Source: Bacteroidota bacterium
GTDB lineage: Bacteria; Bacteroidota; Bacteroidia; Chitinophagales; Chitinophagaceae
NCBI GenBank assembly: GCA_023437225.1
Contig: JAEZGS010000020.1
Location: 124,001 to 188,000, forward strand
Length of the DNA: 64,000 nucleotides
Reading direction: 5' to 3'
A program made the translations under genes and the position numbers. How positions within the stretch are numbered: the stretch's first letter is position 1; every line of letters begins with the position of its first letter. Shown piece by piece: positions 53,186 to 61,605 of the stretch. The notes beneath the pieces were generated by a model. The model was not told the DNA's origin. It did no database searches and was given only the letters and a program-made list of their open reading frames with translations.

Positions 53186-53764
53186 ATGATTCTTCCTATT
53201 GTAGCTTATGGCGCCCCGATCCTCCGAACTGTAGCCCGCGAAATCGATCCATCATATCCCGAGTTGGATAAACTGGTCGATGATATGTGGGAAACAATGT
53301 ACAACAGCAATGGTGTTGGTCTCGCGGCACCGCAGGTGAACCGTGATATCCGGTTATTTGTAATGGACAGCGAGCAGATATTTGCCAATGGAGACGATGA
53401 CGACAAAAAAACATACCCCGATGCACCTGGCGTCAAAGAAGTTTTCATCAATGCAAAAGTAATTTCAACTACTGGCGGAGAATGGGCATACAATGAAGGA
53501 TGCCTGAGCATTCCCAAGATTCGTGAAGATGTCTTCCGCGACCGGGAAGTAACTCTCGAATACCAGGACAGAAGTTTTGAACGTCATACAAAAACCTTCA
53601 ACGGCGTTACCGCGCGGATAATATTGCACGAATACGATCATATCGAAGGCAGGCTTTTTATTGATTATCTGAAGCCACTAAAAAGAAAAATGCTCAAAGG
53701 CAAACTGGATGATATCACAAAAGGTAAGGTACGCGTTGACTATCGTATGACCTTTTCAAAATAG
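53186..53764 (+). CDS. def: Peptide deformylase
   Basis: A 192-residue metallo-enzyme that removes the formyl group from nascent proteins. All three motifs are present: GVGLAAPQV, EGCLSIP (metal ligand Cys106) and HEYDHIEG (His148, Glu149, His152). A Lys/Asp-rich insert (NGDDDDKKTYPDAPG) lies between motifs 1 and 2, typical of many Bacteroidota deformylases. It carries its own -7 box upstream and is followed after 8 bp by a hypothetical secreted protein gene. Confidence 0.97.
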   Translation: MILPIVAYGAPILRTVAREIDPSYPELDKLVDDMWETMYNSNGVGLAAPQVNRDIRLFVMDSEQIFANGDDDDKKTYPDAPGVKEVFINAKVISTTGGEWAYNEGCLSIPKIREDVFRDREVTLEYQDRSFERHTKTFNGVTARIILHEYDHIEGRLFIDYLKPLKRKMLKGKLDDITKGKVRVDYRMTFSK

Positions 53765-53772
53765 AATGAAGA

Positions 53773-54711
53773 TTGAATAGTGTTGTACGATATCTCTTAG
53801 TATTAATTGCCTTGTTTAGTTTCGACGATTTGTACTCGCAGGATTCAACGATCGAGCACAATTACAAAGTTGTCACGCTTCGCGAAGTTGTATTTCAAAA
53901 CAATCTTGATGTGCCCGCGTTTATAAACAGGGTACAGGAGGATACCAGCTTTTACAAAGCTTTCAAGAATTTGCGGATCCTAAGTTATACATCCCTTAAT
54001 GATATAAGGATGATGGATAAGAAGGGCAGGACTAAAGCCACATTGCAAAGTCGTACCCGTCAGACTGCACAAAATGGATGCAGGCAGATGGAAGTATTCA
54101 GCGAAAATGTTACGGGGAATATGTACGAATCGCCGGGCGAATTCAATTATTATACTGCGCAGATGTATGCTAGTTTGTTTTTCACAAAAGGAAAGATTTG
54201 TGGTGAGACAAACATTGTTGGAAATACTGATTTCAATTTGAAAGGCAAGTCGGGCTTGGAAAAGCACAAGGAACAATTAAAAATGCTTTTTTTCAATCCG
54301 GGTAAACGCATACCAGGTATTCCCCTGATGGGTAGGAAAACTGCGTTGTTTGAAAAAGATGCGGCCAGATATTACGATTACATTATTGACGTGGGTGAAT
54401 TCAAAGGTGAAAATTGTTACATCTTCAAAGCCGTTCCCAGGGCTGATCTTACCTCATCAGAAAAAGATCAGATCGTTATCAATGAAATGACAACCTGGTT
54501 CAATATGAAAGACTGGCAAATAGTCGCACGCAATTACGATCTAAGTTACCGGGCAGGCGTATATGATTTCGATGTTCATATTGAAGTTGAAATGACCCGG
54601 TTCAAAGACCTCATCGTTCCTAAAGTACTTCGCTACAATGGTAACTGGGACGTAATGCTGAAGAAACGCGAGATCGGGATCTTTACAGCTACACTATTTG
54701 ATTTCGAATGA
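53773..54711 (+). CDS. Hypothetical exported protein, TTG start
   Basis: A 312-residue protein I cannot place in a known family. The frame opens at TTG 53773, giving a good signal peptide (YLLVLIALFSFDDLYSQ); a nearby ATG at 53766 is in another frame and stops at once. The mature part is mixed alpha/beta with recurring aromatic-rich strands: FNYYTAQMYASLFFTKG, GENCYIFKAVPRADLTS, MTTWFNMKDWQIVARNYDLSYRAGVYDFDVHIEVEM. The latter pattern resembles periplasmic lipid-handling folds (outer-membrane lipoprotein-sorting-like), but this is only an impression. Its 3' end overlaps the convergent rluD gene by 18 bp. Confidence 0.78.
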   Translation: MNSVVRYLLVLIALFSFDDLYSQDSTIEHNYKVVTLREVVFQNNLDVPAFINRVQEDTSFYKAFKNLRILSYTSLNDIRMMDKKGRTKATLQSRTRQTAQNGCRQMEVFSENVTGNMYESPGEFNYYTAQMYASLFFTKGKICGETNIVGNTDFNLKGKSGLEKHKEQLKMLFFNPGKRIPGIPLMGRKTALFEKDAARYYDYIIDVGEFKGENCYIFKAVPRADLTSSEKDQIVINEMTTWFNMKDWQIVARNYDLSYRAGVYDFDVHIEVEMTRFKDLIVPKVLRYNGNWDVMLKKREIGIFTATLFDFE

Positions 54712-55758
54712 TGAAGTATATTTTCGCCAGCGTTCTATAACCGTTGCCATGTCCTGCGGCAATTCACTATCAAACACAACTTCCTGCCGCGAAGCCGGAT
54801 GAATGAATCCAATAGTTTTCGCATGCAACGCATGTCTTGGGCAGATGGCAAAGCAATTCTCTACAAATTGCTTGTATTTATTAAACACTGTGCCTTTCAC
54901 AATCTTATCGCCACCATAGAATTCATCGTTGAACAAAGGATGGCCAATGTGTTGCATGTGCACACGGATCTGATGTGTTCGGCCAGTCTCCAGTTCACAA
55001 CGGACAACAGTCACATATCCAAACCTTTCAAGTACGGTGTAATGCGTAATCGCTTCCTTTCCATGTTCTCCTTCCGGATAGGCATCAAACAATTTGCGAA
55101 ATCTTTGATGTCGGCCAACATGTGCACGTATTGTTCCTTCGTTTTCTTTTACATCGCCCCATACCAATGCGATGTATTGCCTGTGGATGGTATGATTGAA
55201 AAATTGTTTGGCTAAGCTGGCTACCGCCCGTGGTGATTTTGCAAGAACCATTAATCCACTGGTGTTTTTATCGATTCGATGTACGAGTCCAAATCGTGGT
55301 AGTGTTTCTTCTGATATGTTTTGATCAAGTTGTTTCAAATAATATGCTACACCATTTACGAGAGTACCGCTCCTGTTACCGCTTCCCGGGTGTACAACGA
55401 GGCCTACTGGTTTGTTGATGATCATGATATCATCATCTTCGTGAACAATGTTCAAGGACATGGGCTCAGGCACGATCTCTTCACCCATTCGCTCCCTGTC
55501 TGAGAAAACAATGATCTCGTGTCCGGACTTGATCTTAAAATTTGGTTGTACCGATTGTCCGTTGACTGTTACCCGGCCTGCCTCAATGGCCTGCTGAACT
55601 TTATTTCTTGAAGCGCCTTCCATGCGGGCGGTAAGGAACTTATCAATCCTCATCGGCTCCTGCCCGCGGTCCACCACAACGGTAAGTCGCTCATATAACT
55701 CGTCGGAGCTTTCTATGCTCTCTTCAATTTCATCTTTGTCCAATTCCTCATTGATCAT
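54694..55758 (-). CDS. rluD: RluA-family 23S rRNA pseudouridine synthase (RluD-like)
   Basis: A 354-residue synthase from ATG 55758; the -7 box 16 bp upstream argues against the longer reading. An S4 RNA-binding domain (MRIDKFLTARMEGASRNKVQQAIEAGRVTVNGQ) precedes the catalytic domain with LVVHPGSGNRSGTLVNGV and the catalytic aspartate in HRIDKNTSGLMVLAK, followed by TGRTHQIRVHMQHIGHPL. An acidic N-terminal leader (DKDEIEESIESSDELYE) is present. RluD-type enzymes modify helix 69 of 23S rRNA. Confidence 0.95.
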   Translation of the reverse strand: MINEELDKDEIEESIESSDELYERLTVVVDRGQEPMRIDKFLTARMEGASRNKVQQAIEAGRVTVNGQSVQPNFKIKSGHEIIVFSDRERMGEEIVPEPMSLNIVHEDDDIMIINKPVGLVVHPGSGNRSGTLVNGVAYYLKQLDQNISEETLPRFGLVHRIDKNTSGLMVLAKSPRAVASLAKQFFNHTIHRQYIALVWGDVKENEGTIRAHVGRHQRFRKLFDAYPEGEHGKEAITHYTVLERFGYVTVVRCELETGRTHQIRVHMQHIGHPLFNDEFYGGDKIVKGTVFNKYKQFVENCFAICPRHALHAKTIGFIHPASRQEVVFDSELPQDMATVIERWRKYTSSFEIK

Positions 55759-55774
55759 TAAGCCAGCTTTTTGG

Positions 55775-55782
55775 CAAAAGTA
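55775..55782 (-). promoter_or_regulatory. TACTTTTG -7 element for rluD
   Basis: Minus-strand TACTTTTG, 16 bp before ATG 55758. It is identical in sequence to the lipB -7 box on the opposite strand 29 bp away, so this is a divergent promoter pair. Confidence 0.6.
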
Positions 55783-55811
55783 ACTGATATATAGATGCAG
55801 GTCCATTTACG

Positions 55812-55819
55812 TACTTTTG
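55812..55819 (+). promoter_or_regulatory. TACTTTTG -7 element, 5 bp before lipB
   Basis: TACTTTTG ends five bases before ATG 55825. This supports the shorter lipB start rather than the ATG at 55795, which would lie upstream of the promoter. Confidence 0.6.
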
Positions 55820-55824
55820 CACCC

Positions 55825-56538
55825 ATGAAACAAACGGTCAGGTTCACCGATCTTGGAACTGTGGAGTATAAGGAATGCTGGGATATGCAGGAAGAACTTC
55901 TTGCCGAAATGGTACAATTAAAAACAGCTGCGCGAAATGGGGTTCCCAACACTTCAAAGCCGCAACACAAGCTGCTGTTTGTGGAACATCCACCGGTATT
56001 CACGCTTGGTAAGAGCGGCAAAATGGAACATGTACTCCTTTCCGATGAAGACCGTGTCAAAAAGGGTATTGAGTTTTTTCAGATCAATCGGGGGGGTGAC
56101 ATCACCTATCATGGACCAGGGCAACTCGTTGGCTACCCGATATTCGACCTTGAACAATTTTATACCGATATAGGTAAGTACCTTCGGAACCTCGAAGAAG
56201 TGATCATTCGGTTGCTTGAAAGTTACGGATTGAAAGGAGAGCGATCTCCGGGCGAAACAGGTGTATGGTTGCAACCAGGGATTCGTGGCCGGGAAAGAAA
56301 GATTTGCGCCATCGGTGTGCGATGCAGCAGATGGGTAACGATGCACGGCTTCGCCTTCAATGTGAACACCAATCTGGATCATTTCAATTTCATCATTCCC
56401 TGTGGCATTCAGCAAAAGCAGGTTACCTCACTTCAGAAAGAACTTGACCGACCCATCGATATGGAAGAGGTCAAGGAAAGAACACGAAAATATTTTGAGG
56501 AGGTCTTCCAAATAGACATCAAAACTCTTTCGGAATAA
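55825..56538 (+). CDS. lipB: Octanoyltransferase LipB
   Basis: A 237-residue lipoyl(octanoyl) transferase that moves octanoate from ACP to lipoyl domains. Started at ATG 55825 (MKQTVRFTDLGTVEYKECW), chosen because the -7 box ends 5 bp before it and because family N-termini match. The core is RGGDITYHGPGQLVGYP, the catalytic lysine is Lys159 in ERKICAIGV, and the acyl-thioester cysteine is Cys193 in IIPCGIQQ. The final 20 bp overlap the convergent gene encoding a secreted protein. Confidence 0.96.
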   Translation: MKQTVRFTDLGTVEYKECWDMQEELLAEMVQLKTAARNGVPNTSKPQHKLLFVEHPPVFTLGKSGKMEHVLLSDEDRVKKGIEFFQINRGGDITYHGPGQLVGYPIFDLEQFYTDIGKYLRNLEEVIIRLLESYGLKGERSPGETGVWLQPGIRGRERKICAIGVRCSRWVTMHGFAFNVNTNLDHFNFIIPCGIQQKQVTSLQKELDRPIDMEEVKERTRKYFEEVFQIDIKTLSE

Positions 56539-57391
56539 AAAACCTGTGTCTCTCCACAAGCCGGCTTCCATCGTACAATTCAAATCGAAACCAACCGGAG
56601 TGATGAAAGTTTACTTTGTCAAGTAACAGGTAATTGTCTTTGATTTGTCGCACTTCAAAGAGAAAACTTTGATCATCTTCAAAAAATCGTACAGAGTATT
56701 TCTTATCATGCGCATCAGGTAGTGAAATTGCAATGCTTCCATCGCGTTCCGTGTAAACATATCGCGATGGTCTATATACTTCCCTTGGAACAAAAGGTCT
56801 TATTTGAACGGTATCGAAGGAACGCATGGTAATTGTATCTCGTGTTTTCAGAATAACCGAATCTCTGAACCGGCGATATTGAGAATAAGAAACTTTACCC
56901 ACAATACTGTCTCTTCGAACTACTGTATAAAACTTTTCTGGTTCTTTCGGTGCAGGGTTGACCGGCGTTGCAGGCGTCCGCGGGACATTAGCAACTGGGG
57001 CGGTGTTCGTGTTCACTGCGGGAGTAGGTGCGCTTGCAATATTTGCAGTATCCCATGTAGGACGGCGCGATTTTGAGAACACATATTTGCCACTGTCCAA
57101 TACGATGAATAACCTGTAGTATAAGTGTGTGTTTGGACCTTTGGTGTCAACGAATCCATTCTGTGGCACCATGGGATCAGGGACAGTCAGGATCGTAGAA
57201 AAATTCTTTACACTATCAGTAGAACGTTGAATGCTTATCTGGCTAACATACTTGTAAGTATTTGTCCAGCCGATGATCACGCGATTTTTACCCCGGGTAG
57301 TCGCCGTAAAATCAGGAAGTGTATCCTGCGCGATGAGTGCAGAGGAAGCGATAACAAAACACATTAAGAAAGCAAATCTCAACAACCGCAT
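56519..57391 (-). CDS. Hypothetical exported protein with FN3-like domain and Pro/Thr/Ala linker
   Basis: A 290-residue protein started at ATG 57391 with signal peptide (LLRFAFLMCFVIASSALIAQ). Residues about 22-110 (DFTATTRGKNRVIIGWTNTY, YYRLFIVLDSGKYVFSKSRR) look like a fibronectin type III-like sandwich. A low-complexity linker rich in Pro, Thr, Ala, Asn and Val follows (about 118-155). The C-terminal third is beta-rich (KYSVRFFEDDQSFLFEVRQ, GWFRFELYDGSRLVERHRFF). I do not recognise a function. The last 20 bp overlap lipB. Confidence 0.78.
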   Translation of the reverse strand: MRLLRFAFLMCFVIASSALIAQDTLPDFTATTRGKNRVIIGWTNTYKYVSQISIQRSTDSVKNFSTILTVPDPMVPQNGFVDTKGPNTHLYYRLFIVLDSGKYVFSKSRRPTWDTANIASAPTPAVNTNTAPVANVPRTPATPVNPAPKEPEKFYTVVRRDSIVGKVSYSQYRRFRDSVILKTRDTITMRSFDTVQIRPFVPREVYRPSRYVYTERDGSIAISLPDAHDKKYSVRFFEDDQSFLFEVRQIKDNYLLLDKVNFHHSGWFRFELYDGSRLVERHRFFIPKEF

Positions 57392-57411
57392 GACCAGGTT
57401 TTTAACGGTTG

Positions 57412-57419
57412 CAAATATA
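57412..57419 (-). promoter_or_regulatory. TATATTTG -7 element for the FN3-like secreted protein
   Basis: Minus-strand TATATTTG, a perfect TAnnTTTG, 20 bp before ATG 57391; supports the shorter start. Confidence 0.6.
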
Positions 57420-57445
57420 GGGAGCTGATCGTCGCAAAACCGCAA

Positions 57446-58345
57446 TCAGAAAGGAAGTAATCCAGTTTTAACGGAGCGGTTACCCTGAAGTCCGCCGCTA
57501 TGTATGGCACAGATCCTTGTTCCAGGTGCAATTACTTTTTTATTGACAAGATCCAATAAGCCATAAAACATTTTAGAAGTGTACACTATATCTGTGGGGA
57601 TCTGAGTATGTTCATAAAAATCGCGCATGAAGGTGGTTAGCGTTACCGGTGCCTTTCCAAATCCTCCGAAATGGTAATCGTAAAATAGTTTATAATCAGC
57701 GCTTCCCGCCTTATCGAGACTAAGTTTTAATTCATTGTTATCGGGGTCTGATATCTTAAGCGCGCTGAAACCGTATACCGGTAAGGGGGACGATTTCAAC
57801 AGTCCCGTCATTGTTGCCGAAGTGCCCACAGCACAGGTAATAAACTCGTATTGATGCGTGGGTATCAGGTCGATGATTTCCGATGCACCACGAATGCCGT
57901 CGTTAAAATATCCTCCCATCGGAATGAACAGATGATCGGACAATTCGTTCGGTGATGCGTTCACAGCTGCAAACTGCGCACGTGACATAAAGCGTAATTC
58001 CATTCCCATTTGTTCAAGATCATCAAGGCTCAAAGATTTATTTACTGGTCTCTCGCCACGGATGATACCGATCGATTGAAGGCCGAGTAAACGACAGGCC
58101 TCAGCACAGGCGACGAGGTGATTGGACCATGGTCCTCCCATTGTAACTATTCCTCTATAGCCTTTATCCACAGCGGCTTTCAGCGTGTACTTCAATTTGA
58201 AATACTTATTGCCCGATATGATTGGATGAATAAGATCCAATCGTAGTACATCAACATGTACACCTGCCTTCTCCAGCGTCGGGTGGTGTAGTTTTTGCAA
58301 GCGGGCTCTTGCCATCTCAACAAGCCGATCAACCAAATCTGTCAT
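57446..58345 (-). CDS. PLP-dependent ACC deaminase / D-cysteine desulfhydrase family protein
   Basis: A 299-residue fold-type II PLP enzyme started at ATG 58345 (MTDLVDRLVEMARARLQ); a longer frame to 58627 would run through the divergent gene and is rejected. The PLP lysine is Lys47 in SGNKYFKLKY, the SNH substrate motif is GGPWSNHLVACAEACR, and CAVGTSATMTGLL is the phosphate loop. Members break down 1-aminocyclopropane-1-carboxylate or D-cysteine; the two activities cannot be separated by eye, and Bacteroidota genes are usually annotated as D-cysteine desulfhydrase-like. It is divergent from the nucleotidyltransferase with 48 bp between starts. Confidence 0.88.
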   Translation of the reverse strand: MTDLVDRLVEMARARLQKLHHPTLEKAGVHVDVLRLDLIHPIISGNKYFKLKYTLKAAVDKGYRGIVTMGGPWSNHLVACAEACRLLGLQSIGIIRGERPVNKSLSLDDLEQMGMELRFMSRAQFAAVNASPNELSDHLFIPMGGYFNDGIRGASEIIDLIPTHQYEFITCAVGTSATMTGLLKSSPLPVYGFSALKISDPDNNELKLSLDKAGSADYKLFYDYHFGGFGKAPVTLTTFMRDFYEHTQIPTDIVYTSKMFYGLLDLVNKKVIAPGTRICAIHSGGLQGNRSVKTGLLPF

Positions 58346-58393
58346 TGTTATCTGGCATATTTTATATTTTGCGAAATAAAACAAATCATTGTA

Positions 58394-59290
58394 ATGCAAC
58401 CAACCCTTTTGATACTTGCCGCGGGAATGGCTTCTCGATATGGTAGTATGAAGCAGATTCAATCGTTCGGACCAGGCGGCGAAACGATCCTGGAGTACTC
58501 TATTTATGACGCGATCCGTGCCGGCTTTGGCAAAGTAGTCTTCATCATTCGCAAAGAGTTTGAGGCGGACTTCAGAGAGATCTATGAACCGAAGCTTGGA
58601 GGTAAGATCGAAATTGATTATGTACACCAGGAGCTCAACGCGTTCTTAAATGGAAGAGAAATTCCTGAAGGTCGCACAAAACCCTGGGGAACAGCCCATG
58701 CAGTGCTTTGTGCAAAAGACAAAGTGAAAGAGCCTTTTGCGGTTATCAACGCCGATGATTTCTATGGACGTGATGCCTTTGTAAAAGCATATGAGTTCCT
58801 TACAAAAGACGTTTCGGAAAATCTGTATTCAATAATTGGATATGAATTATTGAAAACGCTTTCTGAAAACGGAACTGTGAACAGGGGAGTCTGCCAGGTT
58901 GATGCAAAGCAGAACCTTGAATCGATTGCAGAAAGACTGAATATATCACTGCAAGATGGAAAAATCATTTGTGATGACGACCAGGAGCCGAAAGAACTTT
59001 CGCGTGATTCACAGGTATCGATGAACTTCTGGTGTTTTCATCCTTCGATATTCAATTATACCCAGGAACTTTTTAATGATTTTCTTGACGATAACATGGC
59101 GAATCCGAAGGCTGAATTTTTCATACCAATCGTAGCAGATCAATTCATTCATGAAGGAGCAGGCGAGATCAGGGTGATACCAACTTCGGCACAATGGTTT
59201 GGTGTTACCTATAAGGAAGACGCACCAGACGTGCAGAATCAATTGAACGAACTTGTTAGCAAAGGTGAGTATCCCGAAAGACTCTGGTAA
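58394..59290 (+). CDS. Nucleotidyltransferase (NTP_transferase family)
   Basis: A 298-residue nucleotidyltransferase started at ATG 58394. The N-terminal signature is LAAGMASRYGSMKQI, a GT-A-like nucleotide-binding loop, with INADDFYGRDAF supplying the metal-binding aspartates and KPWGTAHAVLCAKD between them. The fold resembles glucose-1-phosphate thymidylyltransferase or the MobA-like group, but the sugar or substrate is unknown and the sequence lacks the long C-terminal left-handed helix domain. It is convergent with the MATE gene over a repeat-bearing spacer. Confidence 0.85.
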   Translation: MQPTLLILAAGMASRYGSMKQIQSFGPGGETILEYSIYDAIRAGFGKVVFIIRKEFEADFREIYEPKLGGKIEIDYVHQELNAFLNGREIPEGRTKPWGTAHAVLCAKDKVKEPFAVINADDFYGRDAFVKAYEFLTKDVSENLYSIIGYELLKTLSENGTVNRGVCQVDAKQNLESIAERLNISLQDGKIICDDDQEPKELSRDSQVSMNFWCFHPSIFNYTQELFNDFLDDNMANPKAEFFIPIVADQFIHEGAGEIRVIPTSAQWFGVTYKEDAPDVQNQLNELVSKGEYPERLW

Positions 59291-59299
59291 ATACCAGCA

Positions 59300-59366
59300 T
59301 TGGAAATGTGGTGAATTAATCATCACATTTCCACATTCTCACATTTCCACATTTCCACATCATCAA
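59300..59366. repeat. Hairpin plus (CCACATTT)n array between convergent genes
   Basis: TGGAAATGTG (59301-59310) pairs perfectly with CACATTTCCA (59324-59333), and CCACATTT/TCCACATTC-type octamers continue to 59360. It resembles the octamer arm at 43791-43850. Lying between convergent stops at 59290 and 59363, it probably works as a terminator for both genes. Confidence 0.82.
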
Positions 59367-60718
59367 ATGACTTTTCCTTTCCACTTGCCGCTCCTGATGT
59401 AAGCATACGACAGAGAGAACAGTATCATCCAGTAGATCCATTCAGACATCCATCCCCAGGTGATCGACATATCCCATACTTCCAGAACAAGATAGACATA
59501 GATACAATAGAAGACGATAGCAACCGCTTCAATGGCAAGGTTGACTTTCGTGTTCCCGGTGCCTGTAACGGCATTTAGCCACACTGTTGAAAAAGACATA
59601 AGTACCAGTGCACTGGCAACAACCCGCACAACCGGAATTGCTTCGCGAATGAAATCATCGCCCTGACCATAAATGGATAAGAATAAATGCGGGAACGATA
59701 CCATCAATAGTGCGGAGCAAATACAGATCGACATACTCAGCTTAACTATTTTCAGTATCAGCCTGATCACCTCATCCTTTCGCCCCTGACCAATGATGTT
59801 ACTTACCATCGTGTTGGCAGTAGCGGCAAATGCCCATGTAAATACGCCAAAAAATCCGAACACATTTCGCATGGTATTAGAGATCGCCAGGCTCCTTTCT
59901 CCTTTATGTTCGATGAGTATATAAAAGAATTCCCAGCTCATAATACTGATGGCATGCTGGAAGATAAGAGGCGAGGATTGCCGCAAAATCAAATTCGAAT
60001 TTGCTTTGTCATAATGCACAGGACTTCCAATTGAGAATCGTTTGCTGATTCCCTTGATGCGCACAACCATGTAAACAATGAACATACCGGAGGCCTCTGC
60101 AATTATGGAAGCCACTGCCGCTCCATTGAATCCAAGCTCAGGCATACCCAGTTTTCCATATATCAAAGTATAATCGAAGAAAATGTTGGCAATTGTTTCT
60201 GAAACGGTTCCCGCAATCAGATACTTACTTTGATTGGTACCAACCAGCAACGCATTTCGCATCTGGTACATGTATAAGAACGGTAAACCCCATATTCGGA
60301 TGCGCAAAAAATCAACAGCCTTCGAGTGAATGTCTTCAGAATGTAATGCAAGTCCCAGAATATAAGGTGCCAGGAAATAAGTAACGAGGATACCAATTGA
60401 TGCGATCACCATGGCGATGCGTACACCCTGGGCAAATAACTTACCGATCTCTTCCGGCCTTCCTTCACCTGCTCTACGTGATATAAGTGCCTGAAGTCCG
60501 TTATTCAGACCAAAACCTATGGCCGCGAAGATGAGGTAATAAACTCCCGTCAGCCCTGCTGCGGCTAATTCGGTTTGGCCAAGCTGTCCAAGAAAAATGT
60601 TATTGGTGATGAAGTTTGCCTGCGGCACCAACAATGCAAAGCTGATTGGCATTGCAATACGCAGTATCTGTTTGTTGGTGATTTCAACCTGGAGATCCGA
60701 CTGTCGTATTTGTGCCAT
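59363..60718 (-). CDS. MATE-family efflux transporter
   Basis: A 451-residue protein with twelve predicted membrane helices arranged as two six-helix halves. MATE features include the N-terminal RIAMPISFALLVPQANFITNNIFLGQLG, GLQALISRRAGEGR in the first half, and NTMVSNIIGQGRKDEVIRL in the second. MATE proteins export cations, drugs or metabolites using a proton or sodium gradient. The gene has a shortened -7-like TAATTTG at 60726-60732, 7 bp before its ATG. Confidence 0.94.
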   Translation of the reverse strand: MAQIRQSDLQVEITNKQILRIAMPISFALLVPQANFITNNIFLGQLGQTELAAAGLTGVYYLIFAAIGFGLNNGLQALISRRAGEGRPEEIGKLFAQGVRIAMVIASIGILVTYFLAPYILGLALHSEDIHSKAVDFLRIRIWGLPFLYMYQMRNALLVGTNQSKYLIAGTVSETIANIFFDYTLIYGKLGMPELGFNGAAVASIIAEASGMFIVYMVVRIKGISKRFSIGSPVHYDKANSNLILRQSSPLIFQHAISIMSWEFFYILIEHKGERSLAISNTMRNVFGFFGVFTWAFAATANTMVSNIIGQGRKDEVIRLILKIVKLSMSICICSALLMVSFPHLFLSIYGQGDDFIREAIPVVRVVASALVLMSFSTVWLNAVTGTGNTKVNLAIEAVAIVFYCIYVYLVLEVWDMSITWGWMSEWIYWMILFSLSYAYIRSGKWKGKVI

Positions 60719-60725
60719 GGGTGCG

Positions 60726-60732
60726 CAAATTA
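60726..60732 (-). promoter_or_regulatory. Imperfect -7 element (TAATTTG) for the MATE gene
   Basis: Minus-strand TAATTTG is one base short of TAnnTTTG, 7 bp before ATG 60718. With the TATTTTG at 60747-60753 facing the other way, it makes a tight divergent promoter pair. Confidence 0.4.
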
Positions 60733-60746
60733 AAGAAAGAAGCGGT

Positions 60747-60753
60747 ATTTTGC
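60747..60753 (+). promoter_or_regulatory. Imperfect -7 element (TATTTTG) for the DUF3822 operon
   Basis: TATTTTG, one base short of TAnnTTTG, ends 6 bp before the ATG at 60760, again implying a leaderless or nearly leaderless message. Confidence 0.4.
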
Positions 60754-60759
60754 GGTCTT

Positions 60760-61605
60760 ATGCTGAAGCCTGCATTCAATATTGTTCCTGCTGATACTGA
60801 TGGTGATTATGCCACGGAAGCTGCGTTGATACTTGAGATAGGAGATAAGAATTTTAGTTATCTCGTGGTGAACAAGTCAACACAGCGTCTTATTGCATTA
60901 AAGGATTTTGTATTGGACCAGCAAACTTCGCGTTCGATGACCGAGCGGATCGCAGAAGTGATTGCTTCGGACCCATTACTATCCAACAAATACAGAGAAA
61001 CGGTTGTTATTTATTCGAGTGCTGAAAGTAACATTATTCCTTCGGCCTGGAATAACGATGAGTTTGATCGTGCGGTGACTCAGTTAGTATATGGAAATGT
61101 GCAACGTGGAATAATTGTTCGTGAGCCCATTGACCGATGGGATCTTGTAAATGTTTATCGCATTTCAAGGGAAATGCAATCATTCGTGGAACAGAGCTTT
61201 GCGCCCACCAAAGTGTATCATGTTTATTCTTTAATGCTTGCTACCTCTGATAGGGAAGAAGGAAAAGCAGCTATCAGTTTAAGATTTTATTCTGACAAGT
61301 TCATCGCACTCGTAACACGCAATGGAGAACTTCAGTTGATCCAGTCATTTTCATACCAGGCCCGTGAAGATGTTTCATACCAGTTGCTTGCAATTTGCGA
61401 GCAGTTTGATCTCGATTCGGGCTCGGTACAATTGCTGGTAAGTGGGCTAATTGATAAGCAGTCTGTATTGTATTCGGAACTTGAAAAATATTTCCTACAG
61501 ATCAACAGCGACGACAGAACTGGCGACATTAACACATTGGGAGCTATGACCGATCTTCCAGCACACTATTTTTCACCATTACTGAGTTTTGCATCATGCG
61601 CATAA
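60760..61605 (+). CDS. DUF3822-family protein
   Basis: A 281-residue protein started at ATG 60760 (MLKPAFNIVPADTDGDYATE); the earlier TTG/ATG candidates precede the promoter-like box. The family is a Bacteroidota-restricted actin/ASKHA-like protein of unknown function (LILEIGDKNFSYLVVNKSTQRLIALKDFVLD, YQLLAICEQFDLDSGSVQLLVSGLIDKQS). It is commonly next to rsmD, as here: its last 10 bp overlap the rsmD start, so the two are coupled. No catalytic motif can be named. Confidence 0.85.
   Translation: MLKPAFNIVPADTDGDYATEAALILEIGDKNFSYLVVNKSTQRLIALKDFVLDQQTSRSMTERIAEVIASDPLLSNKYRETVVIYSSAESNIIPSAWNNDEFDRAVTQLVYGNVQRGIIVREPIDRWDLVNVYRISREMQSFVEQSFAPTKVYHVYSLMLATSDREEGKAAISLRFYSDKFIALVTRNGELQLIQSFSYQAREDVSYQLLAICEQFDLDSGSVQLLVSGLIDKQSVLYSELEKYFLQINSDDRTGDINTLGAMTDLPAHYFSPLLSFASCA

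Noticed and set aside
57446..58627. Long version of the PLP enzyme gene reaching 58627
   Set aside because: The extra 94 residues have no family match and cover the start of the divergent nucleotidyltransferase gene.
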